Assembly: GCF_003584125.1 (NCBI RefSeq)
Contig: NZ_QXFL01000006.1
Coordinates: forward strand, 1 to 64,000
Source: Aurantiacibacter zhengii
Lineage (GTDB): Bacteria; Pseudomonadota; Alphaproteobacteria; Sphingomonadales; Sphingomonadaceae
Direction: 5' to 3'
DNA: 64,000 nt
Numbering within the stretch: position 1 is the first letter of the stretch; every line of letters starts with the position of its first letter. Made by a program: the position numbers and the translations under genes. The notes beneath the pieces are model-generated. The model was given only the letters and a program-made list of their open reading frames with translations, was not told the DNA's origin and searched no databases. This document shows, one piece after another, positions 19,092 through 28,978 of this stretch.

Positions 19092-19919
19092 ATGGATCCA
19101 GCCCGAACGGAGTTTGTCTTGGACGTGCAACCTGCCTCCCCCATCCTGCTGTTCGATTCCGGTTTTGGCGGCTTGACGGTCCTTGCCGAACTGCAAAAAC
19201 AGTTGCCCCACGCTCCGGTGATCTATGCCGCCGACCTTGCCGGAATACCCTACGGCCCGAAGACGGAAGCCGAAGTCGCCGCGCGCGTCGCCGGCCTACT
19301 GGGGCGCCTTGCCGAAAGGTTCCACCCGCGCCTGATCTGCATTGCCTGCAACACCGCCAGCACCATCGCGCTGGGCATGGTTCGCGATGTGCTGGAAACG
19401 CCCATCGTCGGCACAGTGCCCGCTATCAAGCCTGCTGCCGCGATGACGCAGACCGGCACCATCGGCCTGCTGGGTACGGCGGCCACGATCCGCCAGGCCT
19501 ATGTCGACAATCTCGAGGCGGAATTCGCCCAGGGCAAGCTGCTGCTGCGCCATGCCGCGCCCGAACTGGTAGAAGCGGCGGAACTGAAACTGCGCGGCGG
19601 AACGCCCGACCCCGCCATCTTCACCCGCGCAGCTGAAGGGCTGCGCGGTCAGCCCGGCGGGGACGCTACCGACACCGTGGTACTTGCCTGCACGCACTTC
19701 CCGCTGGTGCAGGACGAACTGGCCGCCGCATTCGAAAACAAAGTGCACTTTATTGATGGAGCGCAAGGAATCGCCCGTCGCATCGCCTACCTGACGCAGG
19801 GCCAGTCATTCGACCGGCAGGACGATAACTTTGCGATTGTGACGGGTAATGAACAAGATAGCGCGCCTCTTCTCGGCGGTCTCAGACGGTACGGAATCGG
19901 GAGAATTCAGCCACTTTAA
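19092..19919 (+). CDS. murI: Glutamate racemase
   Basis: Makes D-glutamate for peptidoglycan. 275 residues. The aspartate/glutamate racemase fold shows [11 protein letters not shown] at the N-terminus. The two catalytic cysteines are in IACNTAST and LACTHFPL. The gene end overlaps a possible upstream extension of hemA. Confidence 0.94.
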   Translation: MDPARTEFVLDVQPASPILLFDSGFGGLTVLAELQKQLPHAPVIYAADLAGIPYGPKTEAEVAARVAGLLGRLAERFHPRLICIACNTASTIALGMVRDVLETPIVGTVPAIKPAAAMTQTGTIGLLGTAATIRQAYVDNLEAEFAQGKLLLRHAAPELVEAAELKLRGGTPDPAIFTRAAEGLRGQPGGDATDTVVLACTHFPLVQDELAAAFENKVHFIDGAQGIARRIAYLTQGQSFDRQDDNFAIVTGNEQDSAPLLGGLRRYGIGRIQPL

Positions 19920-20025
19920 TGCGAATCGGTCGCAAACTTCGTGCTTCAAAATCCAGTCGGGATTGACTAAATCCGCCCCCAGAGACGGCCGCGATTCCAA
20001 CAGCGGTGCAGCTTGGACAGGTACG

Positions 20026-21246
20026 CTGAACTATAACCAGATCTTCGACCAGGCCATCGACCGCCTGCATTCCGAGGGGCGTTACCGCGTCTTTATCGAC
20101 ATCCTGCGCAATAAGGGTGCCTTCCCCAACGCGCGCTGTTTTGCCGGACACAACGGCCCGAAGCCGATCACGGTGTGGTGCTCCAACGACTACCTCGCCA
20201 TGGGTCAGCATCCCAAGGTTGTCGCCGCCATGGAAGAGGCGCTGCACGATGTCGGCGCGGGTTCGGGCGGCACGCGCAACATCGGTGGCAACACCCACTA
20301 TCACATCCAGCTGGAGCAGGAACTTGCTGACCTGCACGGCAAGGAAGCCGCGCTGCTGTTCACCAGCGGATACGTGTCCAACGATGCGACGCTGTCCACG
20401 CTGGCCAAGCTGCTGCCGGACTGCATCATTTTCTCCGATGAATTGAACCACGCCAGCATGATCGCCGGCATTCGCAACTCTGGCTGCGAGAAGCGTGTTT
20501 TCCGCCACAACGATGTCGAGCATCTGGAACAGCTGCTAGCCGCGGAAAATCCCGAGACGCCCAAATTGATCGCGTTCGAGAGCGTCTATTCGATGGATGG
20601 CGACGTGGCACCGATCCATGCGATCTGCGACCTGGCCGAGAAATACAACGCCCTCACCTATATCGACGAAGTCCACGCCGTGGGCATGTACGGAGAGCGT
20701 GGCGGCGGCATTTCGGAGCGGGACAATGCCGCGCACCGCATTGACCTGATCGAGGGCACGCTGGGCAAGGCATTCGGCGTGATGGGTGGCTATGTCGCTG
20801 CCAGCAAGCGAGTAATCGATTGCATCCGCTCTTATGCGCCCGGCTTCATCTTCACCACTTCGCTCAGCCCCGTTCTGGTCGCTGGCGTGCTCGCCTCCGT
20901 CCGCCATCTGAAGCAAAGCAGCGTGGAGCGCGAAGGCCAGCAGGCTGCCGCAGCCATGCTGAAGGAAAAGCTGCGGGCAAAGGGCCTCCCGGTGATGGAT
21001 TCCACCACTCACATCGTACCGCTGATGGTGGGCGATCCGGTGCGCGCCAAGAAGATCAGCGATATCCTGCTGGCGGAATACGGCGTCTACGTACAGCCGA
21101 TCAACTTCCCCACAGTGCCGCGCGGCACGGAGCGCCTGCGCTTCACCCCCGGCCCTGCCCACTCCGCCGCGATGATGGACGAACTGGCCGATGCGCTGTT
21201 GGAAATCTGGGACCGGCTGGACCTGGAACTGCGCGAAGCGGCTTGA
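20026..21246 (+). CDS. hemA: 5-aminolevulinate synthase
   Basis: PLP enzyme condensing glycine and succinyl-CoA, the first step of haem synthesis in alphaproteobacteria. The conserved protein begins at [14 protein letters not shown]. Taken from CTG 20026, its 406 residues match family length, and GGACAGG lies just before it. No ATG or GTG is in frame near that point. TTG 19963 and ATG 19849 (inside murI) are in-frame alternatives that add 21 and 59 poorly conserved residues. PLP-site motifs are [10 protein letters not shown] and [10 protein letters not shown], with the Lys that binds PLP in the latter. Confidence 0.9.
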   Translation: MNYNQIFDQAIDRLHSEGRYRVFIDILRNKGAFPNARCFAGHNGPKPITVWCSNDYLAMGQHPKVVAAMEEALHDVGAGSGGTRNIGGNTHYHIQLEQELADLHGKEAALLFTSGYVSNDATLSTLAKLLPDCIIFSDELNHASMIAGIRNSGCEKRVFRHNDVEHLEQLLAAENPETPKLIAFESVYSMDGDVAPIHAICDLAEKYNALTYIDEVHAVGMYGERGGGISERDNAAHRIDLIEGTLGKAFGVMGGYVAASKRVIDCIRSYAPGFIFTTSLSPVLVAGVLASVRHLKQSSVEREGQQAAAAMLKEKLRAKGLPVMDSTTHIVPLMVGDPVRAKKISDILLAEYGVYVQPINFPTVPRGTERLRFTPGPAHSAAMMDELADALLEIWDRLDLELREAA

Positions 21247-21362
21247 TCGCCTGCCCGTCTGCGGGCGCGAACGCGGCATGAATTAGGGCCATATTTACCA
21301 TTGCACGCCAAAGCTGATGCGAGGCCGGACTATCGGCCCTGCATGATGCGTGATGGAGTGAG

Positions 21363-23525
21363 ATGGCGGTTACGAGCCTCCTTAAGGGTTTTGCCGGAGG
21401 ACGGGAGAAAGGCAGCGAAGCCCTGCGCCGAGAGGTGCTGGACGACTTCGAACAGGCCGGCATCGGCTGGATCTGGGCCAGCGATGCAGACGGTCGCCTG
21501 ATCTACCTTTCCGACAAGGCCATCGAGTGCTTGGGCCGCGATGCGCGCGATCTGCTGGGGCAGCCGCTCGTTGCGCTGTTCGAGATCGACCGCGACAACC
21601 CCGAAGAAAAGTCCGATCGCCCGCTGAACTTCCAGCTTTCGGCTCACAACAGGCTCTCGGACCTCGTGGTGCGCTTCACCGGAAATAGCGAGAAACCACG
21701 ATGGTGGGCCCTCTCCGGCCATCCGAAAGTGGGCCCGGACGGCTCTTTCCAGGGTTATCGTGGCAGCGCCAAGGACATCACCGTTGCCTTTCAGCGCAAG
21801 CTGGAAGATTCGCGCATGGCCGAATACGATGCGCTGACCGGCCTCGCCAACCGTCATCGCATGGATCGTCGGCTGGATTCCACGCTCGGTGCGTACAGGA
21901 CTGCCAAGCGCGCCTGTGCGCTGATGCTGCTCGATCTCGACAAGTTCAAATACGTCAACGACACCATGGGCCATCCAGCTGGCGACGACCTGCTCCGCCA
22001 GGTCGGCGACCGCCTGCGGGCCGTCATCGCCAACCGCGGCGAAATCGGTCGCCTGGGCGGTGACGAATTCCAGGTCATCCTCCCCGACATGGACGATCGC
22101 GGCGATCTGGGGGAACTCGCCGACAAGATCATCCAGATGCTCTCGTCACCATATCAGGTGGATGGAAAGCGGGCGATCATCGGTTGCTCCGTCGGCATTT
22201 CCATTGCGCCCTACGACGGGCTGGAGCGCGACGAACTCACCCGCTCCGCCGACCTCGCGCTTTACGCCGCGAAGAATGGCGGGCGCGGCATGTACCGCTT
22301 CTATTCGGCGGAACTGAAGGACGTCGAGCAGGAACGCCAGATCATGCTGGACGACCTGCGGGAGGCGCTGGAGAATGACCAGCTGAAGCTGCATTACCAG
22401 CCCGTAGTTCGCACCAAGGACAACGCTATCGTCGGTTTCGAGGCATTGATGCGGTGGGAACATCCCGAAAAGGGCAATATTCCGCCGATGCACTTCATTC
22501 CTGTCGCCGAAGATTCGGACATGATCAACCGCATTGGCGAATGGGCCATCCGCCGCGCCTGCGAAGATGCGATGCAATGGCCGGAAGCTGTGCGTGTTGC
22601 GGTGAATGTTTCTGCCAAGCAGTTCGCCAACAAGGGCTTTGTAACGGTCGTCACGCAGGCGCTGGCCGAAACCGGTATCGATCCAGACCGCCTGGAGCTT
22701 GAACTCACAGAAACCGTCTTCGTGGGCGATCTGGAGACCACCGAAAAGACCTTTAACGCGCTGAAGCAGCTTGGCGTCCGCCTGGCGCTCGATGATTTCG
22801 GTACAGGCTATTCGTCGCTCAGCTACCTGCGCTCTGCTCCCTTCGACAAGCTGAAGGTCGACAAGAGCTTCGTCGATAGCTGCACCCAGAAAGACCAGAA
22901 CAGCGCCAAGATCATCTCCGCCATCATCGGTCTTTCGGATGCGCTGGGCATGGATGTTACGGTGGAAGGTGTCGAGGCGTTCGACCAGTTCGACCTCGTG
23001 ACGATGAAGGGTGCGAAATACATTCAGGGGTGGATCTATTCCAAGGCGCGCCCGCAGGAAGAAATCCTCCAGGAAATCGCCAGCGGCGGATACAAGATTG
23101 AGCCCAGTGGCCCCGATACCTATCGCCCGGAACGCCGCAGCGTGTTCCGCCGCATAGGTGTGATCCACGAAGACCATCGCTACGAGGCGGTGATGCGCGA
23201 CCTGAGCAAGACCGGCAGCCGTATCGAAGGCTTGGTCGGCGTGCCCGTGGGCTCGGGGCTGGTGCTGGACCTTGGCGGCGGACAACTCGTCGTATGCAAG
23301 GTACGCCGCAGCCAGGATGCGACGATCGGCGTAGAGTTCGAGACACCGCTGATCAGCGACGGATCCGGCGGCCTGTGCACCCGGCACCGCGTATCGCCCT
23401 ACGTGCTGGCTGCTGCCGGGATGCCGCTTACATCCCTGCCCCCGGGCAACTATCCCAATTCGATGCTGGGCGACGGCCCCAGAAGCCAGCCGCAATTCAT
23501 GCAGGTAACCGTGCAGCGAGGCTGA
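21363..23525 (+). CDS. PAS-GGDEF-EAL-PilZ protein (cyclic-di-GMP turnover)
   Basis: 720 residues with no membrane segment. A PAS domain covers about 30-140. The diguanylate cyclase domain has the intact signature GGDEF at 232-236; the inhibitory RxxD site is absent (RGEI at that position). The EAL domain starts with EAL at 360-362 and keeps NVSAKQF, ELTE, DDFGTGYSSL, KVDKSF and EGVE, so phosphodiesterase activity is likely. The last ~120 residues are a PilZ domain with RRSVFRR and DLSKTG, which bind c-di-GMP. It may switch between synthesis and breakdown according to the PAS signal. Confidence 0.93.
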   Translation: MAVTSLLKGFAGGREKGSEALRREVLDDFEQAGIGWIWASDADGRLIYLSDKAIECLGRDARDLLGQPLVALFEIDRDNPEEKSDRPLNFQLSAHNRLSDLVVRFTGNSEKPRWWALSGHPKVGPDGSFQGYRGSAKDITVAFQRKLEDSRMAEYDALTGLANRHRMDRRLDSTLGAYRTAKRACALMLLDLDKFKYVNDTMGHPAGDDLLRQVGDRLRAVIANRGEIGRLGGDEFQVILPDMDDRGDLGELADKIIQMLSSPYQVDGKRAIIGCSVGISIAPYDGLERDELTRSADLALYAAKNGGRGMYRFYSAELKDVEQERQIMLDDLREALENDQLKLHYQPVVRTKDNAIVGFEALMRWEHPEKGNIPPMHFIPVAEDSDMINRIGEWAIRRACEDAMQWPEAVRVAVNVSAKQFANKGFVTVVTQALAETGIDPDRLELELTETVFVGDLETTEKTFNALKQLGVRLALDDFGTGYSSLSYLRSAPFDKLKVDKSFVDSCTQKDQNSAKIISAIIGLSDALGMDVTVEGVEAFDQFDLVTMKGAKYIQGWIYSKARPQEEILQEIASGGYKIEPSGPDTYRPERRSVFRRIGVIHEDHRYEAVMRDLSKTGSRIEGLVGVPVGSGLVLDLGGGQLVVCKVRRSQDATIGVEFETPLISDGSGGLCTRHRVSPYVLAAAGMPLTSLPPGNYPNSMLGDGPRSQPQFMQVTVQRG

Positions 23526-23572
23526 TCGGTTCGCGCCGGGATTACACCGTCGTTTGAAAAGAGAAAATCGAT

Positions 23573-23599
23573 GGTGAGCCCGCTCAGCGCAGGCTCACC
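23573..23599 (-). terminator. Terminator of the ornithine decarboxylase gene
   Basis: GGTGAGCC at 23573-23580 and GGCTCACC at 23592-23599 form an 8-bp stem with an 11-base loop that contains the decarboxylase stop codon. On the minus strand it is followed by ATCGATTTTCTCTTTT, which is T-rich. Confidence 0.65.
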
Positions 23600-24789
23600 A
23601 CGTTGTCGCTGCTGCGCGGATCGGGCCGGTCACCGCGGTAGAGGCTGTGCATCGGCTCGTCTGCCACCTGCACGGCCTCGCTCGCGCCGAAACCGTTGAA
23701 GCTGGTCTTCATCGCCGCGCCATAGGCGCCCAGCATGCCGATCTCGATATAGTCGCCGGCCTGGATATCCTCGGGCAGCATGAAGGGGCCCTTCATGAAG
23801 TCCGCATCGTCGCAGGTCGGTCCGTAGAAAGAGAACTCTGCAAGCGGGTTGCGCAGATCGTCTTCCAGGGCCGCAACGGGGAAACGCCACGCCACGTGAG
23901 CCGCATCGAACAGGGCGCCATAGGCACCATCGTTGATGTACAGCTCGTCCCCGCGACGCTTTTCCACCTTAACGATAATCGAGGAATATTCCGCGCACAG
24001 CGCCCGGCCCGGCTCTGCCCAAAGCTCCGCCGAATAGGAAATCGGCAGGGCCTCAAAATGCTGGTGGATCAACTGGAAGTAGTCCTCCAGCGCAGGCGGA
24101 TCGAGATCGGGATAGATGCTGGGGAAACCACCGCCGACATCGATAATGTCCACGGTGACGGCAGCTTCGACGATGGCGGCGCGCACACGCTCCAGCGCCT
24201 GTACATAGGCGAACGGCGTCATCGCCTGGCTACCCACGTGGAAGCAGATACCCAGCGCATCGCAGTGCTGGCGGGTCGCCTGCAGCAGCGGCGCGGCATC
24301 GACCAAATCGACCCCGAACTTGGCAGCCAGCGACAGCTCCGAATGTTCGGAGGATACGCGCAGACGCACCAGCAGGTTAAGGTCACTCGCGGCCTTGCCG
24401 CTCTCATCCGTGGTCGCCTCGACGATCTTCGCCAACTCGTCCAGCGTGTCGAGGCTGTAGGTCTTCACCCCATGCTCGAAATAGGCCTCGCGCACCGCAC
24501 GCTTCGTCTTCACGGGGTGCATGAAGCACAGCGTGGCTTCAGGCAGGGTGTCGCGCACCATGCGCACTTCGGCGATGGAGGCGACGTCATAGTGCGTCAC
24601 ACCCGCGTCCCACAGGATGCGGATGAGATCGGGAGATGGATTCGCCTTCACGGCATACATCGCCTTGCCCGGAAACTTCTGGGTGAAGAATCGGGCCGCG
24701 CGCGATGCTGCGTGCGGACGCAGAAGTGTCACGGGTTCATCCGGCTCGAGAGCGCGGACTACAGCCTTGGCATCAGGATACTGGAGCAA
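23584..24789 (-). CDS. Ornithine/lysine decarboxylase, fold-III PLP type
   Basis: Makes putrescine from ornithine (possibly cadaverine from lysine). It has 401 residues, the length of eukaryotic-type decarboxylases. PLP-binding Lys48 is in MYAVKANP; further PLP contacts are DVGGGFP and EPGRALCAE. The active-site Cys of the partner subunit is in YGPTCDDADF. The start is TTG 24789, with AGGGGG about ten bases upstream. A structured leader lies before it. The DHS-like gene at 27796 may use its product. Confidence 0.9.
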   Translation of the reverse strand: MLQYPDAKAVVRALEPDEPVTLLRPHAASRAARFFTQKFPGKAMYAVKANPSPDLIRILWDAGVTHYDVASIAEVRMVRDTLPEATLCFMHPVKTKRAVREAYFEHGVKTYSLDTLDELAKIVEATTDESGKAASDLNLLVRLRVSSEHSELSLAAKFGVDLVDAAPLLQATRQHCDALGICFHVGSQAMTPFAYVQALERVRAAIVEAAVTVDIIDVGGGFPSIYPDLDPPALEDYFQLIHQHFEALPISYSAELWAEPGRALCAEYSSIIVKVEKRRGDELYINDGAYGALFDAAHVAWRFPVAALEDDLRNPLAEFSFYGPTCDDADFMKGPFMLPEDIQAGDYIEIGMLGAYGAAMKTSFNGFGASEAVQVADEPMHSLYRGDRPDPRSSDNVVSLR

Positions 24790-24926
24790 TTCAAGGGACC
24801 CCCTAACGACGTTACCGACAAGAAGCTGCCTTGCGGTGGGAATCCCTTGGGGCAGCGGAAGCGCGCATTTAAGCCCGATAGGGTGAATTGCAAGTGAATT
24901 CAGACAGACCGTTCCCTAGTGCGATC
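24790..24926 (-). promoter_or_regulatory. Structured leader of the decarboxylase gene, candidate speF-type RNA
   Basis: The 137-bp leader region holds GCTGCC (24825-24830) paired with GGCAGC (24851-24856) and other short complementary runs, ending in an AGGGGG ribosome-binding site. The speF leader RNA family is known before ornithine decarboxylase genes of alphaproteobacteria, and both place and organism fit. I have not matched the consensus base by base. Confidence 0.4.
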
Positions 24927-25484
24927 TCAACTTTCGAATTGCACGTTGGGAACCTTGTCCACCACGCCCTTTTCGCTGTCGTCCAGCCGATGAAAATCGG
25001 CCTGCTGGAAGCCCATCGCGCTGGCGAAGAGTACGGCGGGGAAGCTTTCGCGGCCGGTGTTGTAACGCGAAACGGCAGCGTTCAGTGCGCGGCGGGACGC
25101 GGCCAGCTTGTCTTCCACGTCCGCCAGTTCGCGCTGCAATTCCTGGAAGTTGGCGCTTGCCTTCAGGTCGGGATAGGCCTCGCCCAGCGCCAGCAACCGG
25201 TCCAGCGCCATGCGCAGTTGCGCCTCGTCGCCCGAATTGATCGAACCCTGCGCCGCCGTGTTGCGCGCGGTAATCACTTGCTCGAGCGTGTCCTGCTCAT
25301 GCCCCGCATAACCCTTCACCGTGTTGACGAGATTGGGGATCAGGTCGTGCCGCTGGCGCAATTGTGCATCGATATCGGCGACGCCCTGATTCACGTTCTG
25401 ACGCAATGCCACCAGTCGGTTGTAGATGCCCACCAGCACCAGCAGCAAAAGCACGATGACGACGATTGCGAGTATCAATTCCAT
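24927..25484 (-). CDS. LemA family protein
   Basis: 185 residues. A single N-terminal membrane segment (residues 2-22) is followed by the LemA coiled-coil body, with the typical RQNVNQGVADIDAQLRQRH, DLIPNLVNTVKGYAGHE and LPAVLFASAMGF-like ending (here SFPAVLFASAMGF). The family is widespread and often found beside DUF3137 or membrane-stress genes, but its function is not settled. It is divergent from the DUF3137 gene. Confidence 0.9.
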   Translation of the reverse strand: MELILAIVVIVLLLLVLVGIYNRLVALRQNVNQGVADIDAQLRQRHDLIPNLVNTVKGYAGHEQDTLEQVITARNTAAQGSINSGDEAQLRMALDRLLALGEAYPDLKASANFQELQRELADVEDKLAASRRALNAAVSRYNTGRESFPAVLFASAMGFQQADFHRLDDSEKGVVDKVPNVQFES

Positions 25485-25571
25485 GATGTCCCCCTAACCT
25501 ACCCTTGTTAAAGAGTTGTGTGCCATGGAACGGGCCAAACGCAACGGGATTCGGGCGAGCGGGGGAAACAG

Positions 25572-26510
25572 ATGATCGAACGGCCGGACGTAAACGATCT
25601 TATGGCTGGCGGCCTCGGTCAGTTCCTTCACGGCCAGATCGCGGTGCGAGAGGACGCCAAGGCGAGCACGCGAAACCGTTACTTCATCTGCGCGGTTGTG
25701 GCCCTTCCCATACTGGGATTCGTATGGTTCGCGCCGCTGGGTGACGTCCGCTTTTTCATAACCGCCGTCATCACCATGGGCGCCCTGTGGTGGAGCCGCA
25801 TCCCGATCAACAAGGCGAAGAAGCAGACCAAGTCGGGCATAAACGCCGCCATCGCGCAGGCGCTGGGGCTGGATTACCAGCACGATTGCGACGCCGGTCA
25901 CGGCTTTGCACGCGCCAGGGCGCACAAGATGTTACCGAGCTTCGACCGGAGCAATTTCGAGGACCTCTGGCAGGGTGAAATGGCCGGCAAGCCCTTCACG
26001 CTCCACGAAGCGCACCTGGAGGAGCGTCGCGGCAGCGGGAAGAACAGGCACTGGGTCACGGTATTTCGCGGTCCGGTAATCACGATCGGCTTTTCCCGGC
26101 AGTTCCATGCGACAACGCTAGTGGAGCGTGCGGGTCGTCACACCAAGCTGCTGTTTTTCGGAGAGAAGGACAGGCTGAAAGTCGATGGTCAGGTTCTGGA
26201 CAAGGCCGACATGGTTCATCCCGATTTCGAAGATGCCTTCACGGTGTTCACCAGCGACCAGACCGAGGCGCGATACCTCGTGCATCCAACCTATATCGAG
26301 CGGCTGATTGCGCTGGAGAATGCCTTTCGCGGCAAGGACATCAAGACACTGTTCAAGGACGGCGAACTGACCATCGTGCTGAAGAGCGAGAACATGTTCG
26401 AAAGCGGTTCGCTGGATCACAACCGTGATCGGGAGATGGTGGAAACCTGCGTCAGCCAGTTCATGGCCATGGCCGACCTGTGCGCGCAGTTGAACGAGGT
26501 AGAGCGCTAG
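25572..26510 (+). CDS. DUF3137 domain membrane protein
   Basis: 312 residues from ATG 25572, chosen because GGGGGAAACAG lies upstream. Two membrane helices span about 39-55 and 60-78. The large C-terminal part is DUF3137, with HEAHLEERRGSGKN and the segment FTVFTSDQTEARYLVHP. It is divergent from lemA, and this pairing recurs in proteobacteria, so a joint role in the envelope is plausible. The role itself is unknown. Confidence 0.85.
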   Translation: MIERPDVNDLMAGGLGQFLHGQIAVREDAKASTRNRYFICAVVALPILGFVWFAPLGDVRFFITAVITMGALWWSRIPINKAKKQTKSGINAAIAQALGLDYQHDCDAGHGFARARAHKMLPSFDRSNFEDLWQGEMAGKPFTLHEAHLEERRGSGKNRHWVTVFRGPVITIGFSRQFHATTLVERAGRHTKLLFFGEKDRLKVDGQVLDKADMVHPDFEDAFTVFTSDQTEARYLVHPTYIERLIALENAFRGKDIKTLFKDGELTIVLKSENMFESGSLDHNRDREMVETCVSQFMAMADLCAQLNEVER

Positions 26511-27016
26511 CTGCCAAGCTTGCGCGCGAACACATGGCTGACGGTGTTGAATCCTTCGCGTTCGAAAAAGCGATGGGCCGCCTCGTTGGCCACCCCGCTC
26601 TCGAGAAACACCCATTCGATACCACGCTGGCGGATGCGTTCCAGCGCGAGTGCGAGTAACTCGCTCCCGACACCCTTCCCGCGCAGCTGCGGGGCGACGG
26701 CCATGTCCTCGATCACGGCAAATTCGCGCCGCGCCGATGATTCCCAGGCAATGACCAGGAATGCGCAAACTGTTCCTTCGGCATCACGCCCCACCAGCAT
26801 GTCGCGGTCATCTGGCTCGGCGAAGTCGGCCGCGTAAAGCTCTGCAAGGTTATCCGCCCAGCGTTGCCCGTCCGGACTGAGGCCGGTCTGGATTTCGCCA
26901 TGACTTATGTAGTCGGTGGACAGCCGGACGACCGAAGCGGCGAAAGTTGCTGCGTCGCGAGCGTCGGTCGCATCGTTCCAACGCCAATCCATCCCGTTTT
27001 CGGATCGAGCCATCAT
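26507..27016 (-). CDS. GNAT family N-acetyltransferase
   Basis: 169 residues. The acetyl-CoA site is visible as VAPQLRGKGVGSELL, preceded by the strand EFAVIEDMAV and followed by the typical ANEAAHRFFEREGF. The substrate is not evident. The start overlaps the stop of the upstream membrane gene (ATGA), so both are made from one transcript. It converges with the DUF3137 gene with a 4-base overlap. Confidence 0.88.
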   Translation of the reverse strand: MMARSENGMDWRWNDATDARDAATFAASVVRLSTDYISHGEIQTGLSPDGQRWADNLAELYAADFAEPDDRDMLVGRDAEGTVCAFLVIAWESSARREFAVIEDMAVAPQLRGKGVGSELLALALERIRQRGIEWVFLESGVANEAAHRFFEREGFNTVSHVFARKLGS

Positions 27017-27774
27017 GCCTTGTCCGCGATCATGTCAATATCGGTTTGTGGAGAGCTGAGCTTGTGACGCCGACGGTAGAAGCGGTGCGCCAGTCGATCA
27101 TCCGATGATGACTGATCAGATTGTGCAAGCCACTCGCCGATCATCGCGCAAGGCACCACCCAGGCGACGTGACGGTAGAACGCGTCCCGCGCTGCCTGAA
27201 GCTTTTCCTTGATATCATCCGGGTGATCATTCTCTTCCGATCCAGAATTGTAATTCCGCAGGCCGTAGTGTTCGAAAAGCGCTATCCCGCCATCGAAAAT
27301 GCGCTGGAGTTCGCGTGTGTAGTTGTCGTGATAGTTATCCTGCCAATTTTCGCGGAAATAGCGCACTTCGAGAGCCTCGAAGAACCATGCGACCCAGCTC
27401 GCATAGATTTCCGGGGCGATGATCTTGGCTTTCCGGAACCTGCTCGCAACCTCGAACAGGTTGAGGCACTGGAAATAATACTGGTCGACCTGCTCCGCGA
27501 GCATGCCCGTGTTCAGTCTCTTTGGATTGCTGCCGGTCAGGGACCACTGGATGGCATAGGCATATTCCGCCCGGAAACGGAAGGTATCGATGGAGGCGAT
27601 TTCCAGTTGCAGGTAAGCCTGGGAGCGCTCGACCCGCAAGGCCCGCATCGCTGCGGGCCTGCTGACCAGAAGATAGCCAACGATACCCGAAACCAGGCCA
27701 AGCAATATGCCGATGACTGCGATCGAACCGTCAGTCATCGGCTCATTGAAGGCAAGCTCCCAAAAGCTTTCCAT
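27013..27774 (-). CDS. Hypothetical protein with one N-terminal membrane segment
   Basis: 253 residues. A hydrophobic stretch at about 17-40 (SIAVIGILLGLVSGIVGYLL) anchors a soluble domain rich in aromatic residues, with YYFQCLNLFEVASRF and WVAWFFEALEVRYF. No known motif is seen. It is coupled to the GNAT gene. I do not recognise it. Confidence 0.6.
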   Translation of the reverse strand: MESFWELAFNEPMTDGSIAVIGILLGLVSGIVGYLLVSRPAAMRALRVERSQAYLQLEIASIDTFRFRAEYAYAIQWSLTGSNPKRLNTGMLAEQVDQYYFQCLNLFEVASRFRKAKIIAPEIYASWVAWFFEALEVRYFRENWQDNYHDNYTRELQRIFDGGIALFEHYGLRNYNSGSEENDHPDDIKEKLQAARDAFYRHVAWVVPCAMIGEWLAQSDQSSSDDRLAHRFYRRRHKLSSPQTDIDMIADKA

Positions 27775-27795
27775 TGGCGCCCCCCTTGGCGAGTC

Positions 27796-28854
27796 TTAGC
27801 TCTGTTCGAACAGCTTCGCCCAGCGGCGCTTGTCGCGGTTTTTCCAGTGTTCGCGGTGGTAGGCATCACTGGCCAGCAGAGGGATGACCGAACCGGCTTC
27901 GGCGAACACCATTTGCTCGATCCCGGTGTTGACCTTGCCCCAGCTTGCCGCTTCCTGAAGCGTGGAAGAAGAGCATGCACCGTCGCGCACGTCGGCTACT
28001 GTGATCTGCACGGCATACTTGTGGACCGACACGTCTTCGTGCCCGAGGATTTCGGCGCAAACGACGGTATCCTGGATGAAGTTCTTCGGCACGCCGCCGC
28101 CGACCATCAGCAGGCCGGACTCCCCGGCCTCGATCTTGATCTGGGTCAGTTCGCGGAAATCGGCGATAGCGTCGATCATCATGTAGCCCTCGCCTTTCTC
28201 CATCTGGTCGACCTGGTGCTTCACAAGGCCGAACCCGGCGGAACTGTCGACGAAAGCGGGGCAGAAAATCGGCACGTCATGCTCATAAGCCAGCTTGACG
28301 AGGCTGTTCTCCTTCTTGCCATGCTCGCACAGATATTTGCCCATTTCGCGGATAAATTCGCGGCTCGAATAGCCCCGGTGTTCCAGCGAGTTGGCGATCT
28401 TGTTGATCGTGAAGTCGCAGTCCTGCAATTGCTCTTCATCGATGTAGGTATCGTAGATCCGGTCGATATAGAGGCTGCGCAGCGTATCGTCGTCGGGCAC
28501 TTCCAGCGCCTGGTAATGCTTGTGGCCCAGACCTTCGAAGAAATCCATGTCGACGATTGTCGCGCCTGTCGCCACCACGCAGTCCACCATGTTGGAACGG
28601 ACCAGTTCGGCATAGGCATCCATGCAGCCGCCCGCGCTGGTGGAACCGGCGATGACGAGGAAGATGGTACAATCCTTGTCTTCCAGCATCTGGTTGTAGA
28701 TGCCCGTGGCGTTCGCAAGATCGCGGCTGGTGAAGCTCATCTTCTTCATCGAATCGATGATGGGACGGGCGTCGAAACTGGTGATGTCGATATGTTCGAC
28801 CTGGGTGGAAAGCAGTTCCTTCTTGCGCGTATCGTTGATCTTGCTGTCGCTCAT
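27796..28854 (-). CDS. Deoxyhypusine synthase-like enzyme (polyamine aminobutyl-transferase family)
   Basis: 352 residues. Deoxyhypusine synthases use NAD to move an aminobutyl group, and the catalytic Lys lies in the motif SWGKV found here near residue 310. NAD-site features include GSTSAGGCMDAYAEL and GGGVPKNFIQDT. Bacteria lack eIF5A, so bacterial members act on small polyamines instead and give homospermidine or guanidino-type products. Ornithine decarboxylase is 3 kb away in the same direction and could supply putrescine. Which amine it uses is not visible. Confidence 0.85.
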   Translation of the reverse strand: MSDSKINDTRKKELLSTQVEHIDITSFDARPIIDSMKKMSFTSRDLANATGIYNQMLEDKDCTIFLVIAGSTSAGGCMDAYAELVRSNMVDCVVATGATIVDMDFFEGLGHKHYQALEVPDDDTLRSLYIDRIYDTYIDEEQLQDCDFTINKIANSLEHRGYSSREFIREMGKYLCEHGKKENSLVKLAYEHDVPIFCPAFVDSSAGFGLVKHQVDQMEKGEGYMMIDAIADFRELTQIKIEAGESGLLMVGGGVPKNFIQDTVVCAEILGHEDVSVHKYAVQITVADVRDGACSSSTLQEAASWGKVNTGIEQMVFAEAGSVIPLLASDAYHREHWKNRDKRRWAKLFEQS

Positions 28855-28978
28855 TCTTTTAAATTCTCCTGTCCGTACACCCCCCGATAACGGGAGATAG
28901 GGTGCGTCGGTTCCGCAGACGCGCGGCGCGCGCCATTAGGTGCTGGCGTCGTTTTGGTAAAGCCGTAATAACGCGGCG

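Noticed and set aside
21253-21266. Hairpin GCCCG-TCTG-CGGGC after hemA as terminator
   Set aside because: The stem is only 5 bp and no T-run follows.
27121-28890. Long plus-strand open frame of 589 codons
   Set aside because: Antisense of the DHS-like and neighbouring genes; a GC-rich codon artefact.
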